DNA of 5,088 bases from Gammaproteobacteria bacterium TMED139 (GTDB lineage: Bacteria; Pseudomonadota; Gammaproteobacteria; Pseudomonadales; Pseudohongiellaceae): NCBI GenBank assembly GCA_002172295.1, contig NHGO01000024.1:9075-14162 (forward strand), given 5' to 3'. The notes beneath the pieces were generated by a model. It ran no database searches and was not told where the DNA came from. It was given only the letters and a program-made list of their open reading frames with translations. The position numbers and the translations under genes are program-made. Shown here piece by piece: positions 1 to 5,088 of the stretch. Position 1 is the first letter of the stretch. The number at the start of each line of letters is the position of its first letter.

Positions 1-1761
1 GACGAAGGTTTTCGATCTCACAATATAGAGCATCTAGATGACGACTATACCAAAACCCAGCTTTCAATCTATAAAGCTTACGAAGATGCCTGCAATAACG
101 GGGGTATGATCGACTTCGGAGAGATCCTTTTGCGGGCTCACGAGCTCTGGCTAAACAACCCTCAGGTATTATCGCACTACCAAAAACGATTTAAATTCAT
201 ACTCGTAGACGAGTTCCAAGACACAAATTCAATACAGTATGCTTGGGTTCAAGTTCTTGCTGGCGCAAATAATAGAATGATGGTCGTCGGGGATGACGAT
301 CAGTCTATATACGGTTGGCGCGGCGCAAAAATAGAAAATATTCAAAAATTCAACGTTGATTTTCCAGATTCAGATATAGTCCGCTTAGAGCAAAATTACC
401 GTTCCACAGCAAATATCTTGAACGCTGCCAATGAACTGATCGCAAACAACAACGGAAGATTAGGTAAGAATCTCTGGACGGAGTGCGACGAGGGAGATCC
501 TCTAAGTTTATACGAAGCCTTCAATGAACAAGATGAAGCGAGATTTATTGTTGACCGACTACAAGAATGGTCAAACAACGGAAATCTCCGCAAAGAAAGT
601 GCAATCCTATATCGTTCCAATGCACAATCTCGAGAGCTTGAGGATGCTTTACTCCGAGTTGGTATGCCATATTTAATCTACGGTGGTCACAGGTTTTACG
701 AACGACTTGAAATAAAAAACGCGCTCTCTTATTTACGATTGGTCGTTAATCGTAACGACGATACTGCGGTCGAGCGAATCATAAATGTCCCTGTTCGCGG
801 AATTGGCGGGCGAACACTCGATACAATTAGGAATGCCGCTAGGGAAAACGGTGATTCCCTATGGGGTTCCTGTGTTAGATGCATAAACGAGAGTATATTG
901 TCATCTCGTGCAGCCAACTCGGTGTTGGCATTCTTAGAATTGATAGACAAGTTAGAATCTGGCAGCTCGGGAATGGAACTGCACCAAAAAGCTGAACACG
1001 TAATCGTTCAGAGCGGTTTAATTAACCATCATGAGAAGGAGGGCGGAGAGAAAGCCAGGAGCCGGATAGAAAACCTCGAGGAGCTGGTCAACGCGTGTAG
1101 CAATTTTGACGCCCAGGAGTTGATCGCGGATGAAGATGAAGGAATAGACCTGACTTCTAATAGTTTTCTAAAGGCATTTTTGGACCAAGCTTCCTTAGAC
1201 GCGGGCGACACTCAAGCTAGCGAAAATGACGATGCGGTACAACTTATGACCTTACATTCCGCAAAGGGACTAGAATTCCCGCTAGTTTTTTTAGCTGGGA
1301 TGGAAGAAGGTTTATTCCCTCATAAAATGTCGATGGATAATATCGCCGGGCTTGAAGAAGAAAGGAGGCTCTGTTATGTCGGCATTACTAGGGCAAAAGA
1401 AAAGCTATACCTTAGTTATGCCGAATCTAGAAGACTCCATGGAGATGTAACTCTGTGTAGGCCGTCTAGATTCATTAAGGAAATTCCTTCAAGCCTCATT
1501 GATGAGATTCGTCTAAAAAGTACAATTAAGCGAATGGGCTCTCAAAATTCGACAACGACCGGTAATCAAGTTCGAGGGCATATAGACATCCCCAAAACAG
1601 AGCTCTCCTTGGGTCAGCGTGTTTTACATGGAAAGTTCGGGGAAGGAGTGGTTCTGAACTATGAAGGGCAGGGCTCTAATGCCAGAGTCCAAGTAAATTT
1701 TGACTCTAAGGGTAGTAAGTGGCTGGTTTTATCTTATGCAAACCTGAGAGTCATTAAATGA
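1..1761 (+). CDS. uvrD: DNA helicase II UvrD (SF1A helicase), 5'-truncated by the window edge
   Basis: ATP-dependent 3'-to-5' DNA helicase. In the known family it displaces UvrC and the excised oligonucleotide in nucleotide excision repair, unwinds DNA in mismatch repair with MutL, and can act on stalled RNA polymerase. The frame is open from base 1, giving 586 visible residues; about 140-150 N-terminal residues, including Walker A, are missing compared with the roughly 720-residue E. coli protein. The ATG at 106 is internal (residue 36). Visible in order: DEFQD Walker B/motif II (bases 208-222); GDDDQSIYGWRGA motif III (289-327); the LEQNYRST motif IV region (388-411); ILYRSNAQSR (604-633); LMTLHSAKGLEF motif V (about 1243-1278); EERRLCYVGITRA motif VI (about 1357-1395); and a C-terminal Tudor-like domain beginning LGQRV (about 1609) and ending SYANLRVIK. 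That domain is known to contact RNA polymerase in UvrD/PcrA. All visible motifs are intact. UvrD is preferred over Rep because of close full-length similarity and the Tudor tail. The TGA stop overlaps a possible dctP start. Confidence 0.97.
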   Translation, partial: DEGFRSHNIEHLDDDYTKTQLSIYKAYEDACNNGGMIDFGEILLRAHELWLNNPQVLSHYQKRFKFILVDEFQDTNSIQYAWVQVLAGANNRMMVVGDDDQSIYGWRGAKIENIQKFNVDFPDSDIVRLEQNYRSTANILNAANELIANNNGRLGKNLWTECDEGDPLSLYEAFNEQDEARFIVDRLQEWSNNGNLRKESAILYRSNAQSRELEDALLRVGMPYLIYGGHRFYERLEIKNALSYLRLVVNRNDDTAVERIINVPVRGIGGRTLDTIRNAARENGDSLWGSCVRCINESILSSRAANSVLAFLELIDKLESGSSGMELHQKAEHVIVQSGLINHHEKEGGEKARSRIENLEELVNACSNFDAQELIADEDEGIDLTSNSFLKAFLDQASLDAGDTQASENDDAVQLMTLHSAKGLEFPLVFLAGMEEGLFPHKMSMDNIAGLEEERRLCYVGITRAKEKLYLSYAESRRLHGDVTLCRPSRFIKEIPSSLIDEIRLKSTIKRMGSQNSTTTGNQVRGHIDIPKTELSLGQRVLHGKFGEGVVLNYEGQGSNARVQVNFDSKGSKWLVLSYANLRVIK

Positions 1762-1771
1762 GTATCATGTC

Positions 1772-1775
1772 AGGA
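1772..1775 (+). promoter_or_regulatory. Shine-Dalgarno AGGA for dctP, favours the 1782 start
   Basis: AGGA lies 6 nt before ATG 1782. The upstream candidate ATG 1758 has only a GAGAG-like stretch (about 1746-1750) inside the uvrD end, which would require coupling to uvrD translation. This site, with the signal-peptide shape, decides the start call. Confidence 0.5.
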
Positions 1776-1781
1776 TATAAA

Positions 1782-1853
1782 ATGAAGAGATTTAAAAAAG
1801 TTTCAATTAATGAAATCTACGTAATTTTCCTATGTGTAGTTTTAGCCTCCTGC
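1782..1853 (+). other. Lipoprotein signal peptide and lipidation cysteine of the TRAP receptor
   Basis: Residues 1-23 show a KRFKK basic start, a hydrophobic stretch YVIFLCVVLA and the lipobox LAS, followed by Cys24. The expected processing is diacylglyceryl transfer to the Cys and signal peptidase II cleavage before it. Position +2 is Ser and not Asp, so the E. coli Lol rule would predict outer-membrane sorting, but that rule is not universal. No twin-arginine motif is seen, unlike some TRAP receptors. Confidence 0.7.
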
Positions 1854-2900
1854 AGTCAAGATGATCAAACAACAATAGCGCCAACCACCTTCCAGGAAGC
1901 TACTTATGAATGGAAAATGATCACTTCTTGGCCAAAGAATTTACCCGCTCTTGGTACATCTCCCGAATACTTCGCGGAAATTGTTGAAAGAATGAGCAAC
2001 GGGAGAATGAAAATAAGGGTCTATGGTGCGAATGAATTAGTGGGCGGACTGGAGGTTTTCGATGCCGTTTCACAAGGTGTTGCCGAAATTGGTCATTCTG
2101 GGGCCTATTATTGGCAAGGAAAGATACCTGCTACCCCATTTTTTTCCTCTATCCCCTTTGGAATGACTAGTTATGAGCAAGATGCGTGGTTGAGGTATGG
2201 GGGTGGAAACGAACTATGGCGTGAACTCTATGCTCCCTTTAATCTCATTCCTGTAAGAGGCGGAAATTCAGGTGTCCAAATGTTCGGTTGGTTCAATAAA
2301 GAGATTAACTCTCTAGGAGATCTGCAAGGTTTGACGATGCGGATTCCCAGTCTAGGCGGAGAGGTTTTCCGAAGGGCGGGCGGTGTGCCTGTTACGATGC
2401 AAGTAAGCGAAGTATTTACTGCTCTGCAAACTGGCGCGCTAGACGCCACAGAGTTTGTAAGTCCTTATAATGATTTAGCAGCTGGCTATCACACCGTTGC
2501 TGATTACTACTATTATCCTGGATGGCATGAGCCTGGCTCAACCCTTGAGACGATCTTTAATAAAGAAAGGTTTGAATCGCTACCAATAGACCTCCAAGAA
2601 ATTTTGATGGCCGGAACAGAGATAATGAACCAATTGCTATTGGATGAGCTCACAGCCCGCAATAATGAGGCATTAAGAGTTCTTGTTGAGGAACATGGAG
2701 TTCAGCTAAGAAAACTACCAAATGATGTTCTTGCTGAGCTGCATAGAATTTCCAACGAGGTAGTCGGAGAATTAGCTCTCGTCGATGAATCAACGTCAAG
2801 GGTCTACGAGTCATGGAGAAACTTTCGGGATAATGTACTTAACTATAATCGCATTGCTGAAGAAGCTTTTATAGAAGCCCGCAACCTACCCATCAATTAA
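1782..2900 (+). CDS. dctP: TRAP transporter substrate-binding lipoprotein, TakP/FcbT1-like (DctP family)
   Basis: Extracytoplasmic solute receptor of a tripartite ATP-independent periplasmic transporter. From M1782 (372 aa) the protein has a basic n-region (MKRFKK), a hydrophobic core and a lipobox LASC, with Cys24 encoded at 1851-1853. A polar linker of roughly 15-20 residues follows, then the receptor fold from about YEWKMITSWPKNLP. It recalls Rhodobacter TakP throughout: WKMITSWPKNLP, AEIGHSGAYYWQGK, ATPFFSSIPFG, RIPSLGGEVFRR, EVFTALQTGALDATEFVSP and YYPGWHEPG. Arg187 in MRIP matches the conserved DctP-family arginine that binds the substrate carboxylate; E224 and W248 lie in the usual ligand/cation region. 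A 2-oxo acid ligand is inferred from TakP. COG-style names such as mannitol/chloroaromatic transport would not prove substrate. Start 1782 is chosen because AGGA precedes it by 6 nt and it gives a standard signal peptide. Alternatives are ATG 1758 (380 aa, 4-bp overlap with uvrD) and ATG 1767. It faces the permease genes rather than joining them. Confidence 0.92.
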   Translation: MKRFKKVSINEIYVIFLCVVLASCSQDDQTTIAPTTFQEATYEWKMITSWPKNLPALGTSPEYFAEIVERMSNGRMKIRVYGANELVGGLEVFDAVSQGVAEIGHSGAYYWQGKIPATPFFSSIPFGMTSYEQDAWLRYGGGNELWRELYAPFNLIPVRGGNSGVQMFGWFNKEINSLGDLQGLTMRIPSLGGEVFRRAGGVPVTMQVSEVFTALQTGALDATEFVSPYNDLAAGYHTVADYYYYPGWHEPGSTLETIFNKERFESLPIDLQEILMAGTEIMNQLLLDELTARNNEALRVLVEEHGVQLRKLPNDVLAELHRISNEVVGELALVDESTSRVYESWRNFRDNVLNYNRIAEEAFIEARNLPIN

Positions 2901-2910
2901 TATAATTTTT

Positions 2911-2937
2911 AGCTTCAGAAGCTTAGAGGTTTTCTAA
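2911..2937. terminator. Two small hairpins between convergent dctP and dctM, possible weak terminators
   Basis: The 33-bp gap between the two stop codons, running into the dctM stop, holds AGCTT-CAG-AAGCT (2911-2923, 5-bp stem, 3-nt loop) and TTAGA-GGTTT-TCTAA (2923-2937, 5-bp stem, 5-nt loop). They share base 2923, so both cannot form completely at once. A TTTT run at 2930-2933 follows the first stem on the + strand after 6 nt. On the - strand no U tract follows. The stems are short and AT-rich, so an intrinsic terminator is only a possibility, although convergent genes would need one here. Confidence 0.22.
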
Positions 2938-4316
2938 TTTCCGACATAAGAGGGCAGCCAAGTCGCAAGACGTGGTTCTAACGCCAGCAGTAAAAGTAAA
3001 AAAAGTTGAATCATGATAAACGGAACAACCCCGCGGTAAATTTCGCTAGTCGTTACAGAATCTGGTACCACGCTACGTAGATAAAATAGTGAGAAACCAA
3101 AAGGCGGCGTTAAAAAAGATGTTTGGAGATTAATCGCAATCATCACGCCTAACCAGATCGGATCTATGCCCATCCCCAGTAAAACTGGCCCAACCAGTGG
3201 GACCACCATAAAAGTAATCTCAATAAAATCTAAGATAAATCCCAGAACAAAAATAAACAGCATGACGGCAAAAGTTGCCGTGAGGGCTCCGCCAGGTATT
3301 GCCGATAATGACATTTCAATTAGTTCTTCTCCGCCGAACCCACGAAATACGGACGAAAATATTGTTGCACCAACCAAAATTAAATAAATCATTGACGTGG
3401 TTCGCATTGTTTCTAAGGAAACCTCTTGCAGAACAGTAAAAGACAGACTTCGTTTAACAAATGCGAGGAAAATCGCTCCTATTGCACCTATGCTTGCTGC
3501 TTCTGTTGGAGTAGCAATACCTTTAAGAATTGAACCTAGCACGGCTAAAACTAAAAATACTGGCGGGAGAAGCCCTTTTAAAATGCCTATCAATAATTCT
3601 CTTTTATCTAACTCAATACTGAGCTCTCTGCTTGAAGGAGCGTCATGAGGACGCAATATTGCTACTGCAGACACATAGAGCCCATAACCCATGACAAGCA
3701 GCAAGCCAGGTATGAGAGCACCGGCAAACAGATCGCCAATCGATACAAAACTTGGAGCAAAAATACCAGCGTCGAGTTGCGATTGCTGGTACGCATTCGA
3801 GATTACCTCTCCCAAAAGCACTAAGCAGATAGAGGGTGGAATTATTTGACCCAGCGTTCCAGTTGCGCACAATGTGCCACAAGCCAAGGCTGGTCGATAA
3901 CCTGAGCTAAGCATTGTTGGCAAAGCCAAAACGCCTAAAGTCACCACCGTCGCTCCAACGATTCCAGTGCTCGCGGCAAGAAGCATTCCAACGAGTATTA
4001 CTGCAAGCCCCAACCCTCCGGGTAATCCGCGAAATAGTAACTCCATATTTTTAAGGAGGCTCTCTGCTATTTTCGACTTTTCTAGCATTGATCCCATAAA
4101 GACGAAAAGAGGTACCGCAAAGAGATTTTGGTTAACCAGAATTCCGAAAATTCGATTGGGAATGAGTGTTATATATGCTGGATCAAAAGCGCCACCCATT
4201 CCGCCTATAGCGGCGAATAAAAGTGAAACTCCAGACATAGTTAGCGCCACCGGATAACCAACCATGAGCAATATGCAAACCGAAAAAAATAGCCCAAAAG
4301 GAAGAAACTCAAGCAA
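2934..4316 (-). CDS. dctM: TRAP transporter large permease subunit DctM (TakM/FcbT3-like)
   Basis: Large membrane subunit of a TRAP importer, which carries the ion-coupled translocation path in the inner membrane. The 460 residues are almost entirely hydrophobic helices, as expected for this family of about 12 membrane segments, and the length is normal. Family landmarks: MLEFLPFGLF start; LPGGLGLAVILVGMLLAASTG (98-118) leading into GATVVTLGVLALPTM; GTLGQIIPPS (153-162); GIATPTEAASIGAIGA (266-281), the second-repeat counterpart; GFILDFIEITFMVVPLVGP (359-377); and LTPPFGFSLFYLRSV (402-416). The IPPS and TPP signatures of the two pseudo-symmetric halves are intact. The start is TTG at 4316-4314: there is no ATG or GTG at this place, a GGAAGA lies 7 nt upstream, and the N-terminus fits the family. 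The gene begins 2 nt after the dctQ stop, so the two are almost certainly co-transcribed and translationally coupled. It converges on dctP, its probable partner. Confidence 0.95.
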   Translation of the reverse strand: MLEFLPFGLFFSVCILLMVGYPVALTMSGVSLLFAAIGGMGGAFDPAYITLIPNRIFGILVNQNLFAVPLFVFMGSMLEKSKIAESLLKNMELLFRGLPGGLGLAVILVGMLLAASTGIVGATVVTLGVLALPTMLSSGYRPALACGTLCATGTLGQIIPPSICLVLLGEVISNAYQQSQLDAGIFAPSFVSIGDLFAGALIPGLLLVMGYGLYVSAVAILRPHDAPSSRELSIELDKRELLIGILKGLLPPVFLVLAVLGSILKGIATPTEAASIGAIGAIFLAFVKRSLSFTVLQEVSLETMRTTSMIYLILVGATIFSSVFRGFGGEELIEMSLSAIPGGALTATFAVMLFIFVLGFILDFIEITFMVVPLVGPVLLGMGIDPIWLGVMIAINLQTSFLTPPFGFSLFYLRSVVPDSVTTSEIYRGVVPFIMIQLFLLLLLALEPRLATWLPSYVGN

Positions 4317-4318
4317 AA

Positions 4319-4816
4319 TCAGTTCTTCCGAAATTGGTAGAAAGATTTTAAAAATTCTGAGAAGCCTTGGAGTATTAACATTAGCGGAATAATTAAAATG
4401 CTGGTTTTTAATAAATAAACATAGGGCAGGCCACTTGATTCAGCTGAACCTTCTCTTATACGCCAGGAGACTGAAACGTAATCCCAGCTAGACCACAAAA
4501 TAAAACCGGTCGTTAGCGTTAAGAAAACTAAAGCTCCAAAAACGTCGACAAACGCCTTCTTTTTCATGCTCAACTTAGAGTAGACAATATCAACACGGAC
4601 ATGGGCATCTTCTTTTAGCGTATAAGCGACGCCAAGAGTAAAAATTAGACAATTAAGATAGGTTATTGACTCTTGAAGGGCAATTGAGCCAATTTGAAAG
4701 CCGTAGCGAAGAATCACCACCAAAACCATTGCAACCACCATTAGCAAGGAACACCAAGAGCCAATCCGTCCTATTTTATCTATGATGGAATCTATGGTGG
4801 TCGTGATCAAACTCAT
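4319..4816 (-). CDS. dctQ: TRAP transporter small permease subunit DctQ (TakQ/FcbT2-like)
   Basis: Small membrane subunit of the TRAP importer; it pairs with DctM and is needed for receptor-dependent uptake. The 165 residues form four predicted membrane helices (about 17-36, 47-67, 91-112 and 135-153), the normal DctQ layout and size. Recognisable family features are RYGFQIGSIALQES (37-50) with Glu49 in the second helix, HVRVDIVYSKLS (72-83) after the second helix, and the WRIREGSAESSGLPYVYL loop (118-135) before the last helix; the W...SAESSGLP pattern is typical. The start is ATG 4816, with AGAAGA at 4831-4826 spaced 9 nt upstream, a moderate ribosome binding site. The TGA stop is 2 nt before the dctM TTG start. 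Sequence conservation in DctQ is low, so the call rests on these motifs plus adjacency to dctM. No convincing promoter is visible in the 63 bp before it. Confidence 0.93.
   Translation of the reverse strand: MSLITTTIDSIIDKIGRIGSWCSLLMVVAMVLVVILRYGFQIGSIALQESITYLNCLIFTLGVAYTLKEDAHVRVDIVYSKLSMKKKAFVDVFGALVFLTLTTGFILWSSWDYVSVSWRIREGSAESSGLPYVYLLKTSILIIPLMLILQGFSEFLKSFYQFRKN
4324..4329 (-). promoter_or_regulatory. Shine-Dalgarno GGAAGA for dctM, supports the TTG start
   Basis: Read on the minus strand, GGAAGA lies inside the last codons of dctQ and is followed by 7 nt before TTG 4316. The in-frame CTG at 4322 would be only 1 nt from it, and the first internal ATG (residue 18) would cut off most of the first membrane helix, so TTG is the best start. 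Confidence 0.6.
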
Positions 4817-4879
4817 TAGTTTTTTTCTTCTGTATAATGCGACGTAAATCAGCTACAAGCTTGTCCAGAGGCTAACAGT

Positions 4880-5088
4880 CTATCCTATATACCAGGTTCT
4901 TAATAACTGATAGCTCAAAATAATAAGCGATAAACAAACCACCAATGCGATGATTGCAAGGATTTTGTACCCAGCTCTACGGATTGCGTTCGATACCTTT
5001 GAGGTCCAAGACGCTTGTTTTTCTGGTAATCCTGGAGCCGATGCAAAAAGCTCTCCCATACTGAAAAATAACAAAGACCAACCGAAGG
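4880..5088 (-). CDS. C-terminal end of an unidentified membrane protein (partial at window edge)
   Basis: I do not recognise this protein. The frame is open from the right edge to a TAG stop at 4882-4880. Visible residues run FGWSLLFFSMGELFASAPG, then a charged stretch (LPEKQASWTSKVSNAIRRAGYK), then one strong membrane helix (about ILAIIALVVCLSLIILSYQLL) and a short tail RTWYIG. The basic residues before the helix suggest that side is cytoplasmic. The short hydrophobic piece at the edge may be the end of another helix. The possible internal starts (ATG 5059, 59 aa; TTG 5074) lack a good ribosome binding site, so a longer gene extending past 5088 is more likely than a stand-alone small protein. 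It has the same direction as dctQM, with a 63-bp gap, so it could head that operon. It is not a recognisable TRAP component. Confidence 0.55.
   Translation of the reverse strand, partial: FGWSLLFFSMGELFASAPGLPEKQASWTSKVSNAIRRAGYKILAIIALVVCLSLIILSYQLLRTWYIG

Noticed and set aside
396..1211. Minus-strand open frames within uvrD
   Set aside because: They are opposite conserved helicase motifs and have the Ser/Arg-rich composition typical of shadow frames.
1700..1740. Candidate promoter for dctP: TTGACT at 1700-1705
   Set aside because: It is a good -35 match, but no -10-like hexamer lies 16-18 bp downstream. TATGCA at 1735 is too far away (29 bp), and the site is within uvrD coding sequence.
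106..1761. Reading uvrD as a complete gene starting at ATG 106
   Set aside because: The frame is open back to base 1, and the upstream residues (DEGFRSHNI..., YKAYEDACNNGG) also match UvrD, so the gene continues off the left edge.
3166..4257. Open frames on the plus strand inside dctM (for example 3166-3387, 3397-3648, 3967-4257)
   Set aside because: They lie opposite a strongly conserved permease gene, have composition expected of antisense frames and encode no recognisable domain.
4831..4870. Candidate sigma-70 promoter for dctQ on the minus strand (TTGTAG ... TATACA)
   Set aside because: The 16-bp spacing is acceptable, but the -35 matches only three of six positions and the -10 four of six, which is little better than chance in AT-rich DNA.
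1..5088. Search for defence systems, mobile elements, CRISPR repeats, tRNA or riboswitch structures
   Set aside because: Nearly all of the window is explained by five ordinary coding regions. I saw no repeats, inverted ends, tRNA-like cloverleaf or long structured gap.

Overview
The window looks like a chromosomal segment of a moderately AT-rich gammaproteobacterium, perhaps a marine heterotroph. The main clue is the truncated left-hand gene. Its protein follows Escherichia coli UvrD closely along its whole visible length, including the C-terminal Tudor-like tail. The habitat guess rests only on base composition and the presence of a TRAP transporter, so it is weak.

Layout, left to right. 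Positions 1-1761 (+) hold the 3' four-fifths of uvrD (DNA helicase II); its start and Walker A motif lie off the left edge. Immediately after it, on the same strand, is a TRAP-transporter substrate-binding protein of the TakP / FcbT1 type (about 1782-2900). Its possible earliest start overlaps the uvrD stop as ATGA. A 33-bp gap with two small AT-rich hairpins separates it from two minus-strand genes that converge on it: dctM (4316-2934, large TRAP permease, TTG start) and dctQ (4816-4319, small TRAP permease). At the right edge, also on the minus strand and 63 bp upstream of dctQ, is the C-terminal end of an unidentified membrane protein that runs off the window.

The three TRAP proteins probably form one tripartite importer. 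The lipid-anchored binding protein would capture an organic acid in the periplasm, with 2-oxo acids the best guess from TakP similarity. The DctQ-DctM membrane pair would move it inward, driven by an ion gradient. The unusual point is genomic: the binding-protein gene sits behind uvrD and faces its permease genes, instead of lying in one co-directional dctPQM operon.

The rest is ordinary. I saw no RNA genes, CRISPR array, insertion sequence or obvious repeat family. No stretch over 300 bases lacks a gene. I did not find evidence of a previously undescribed system.
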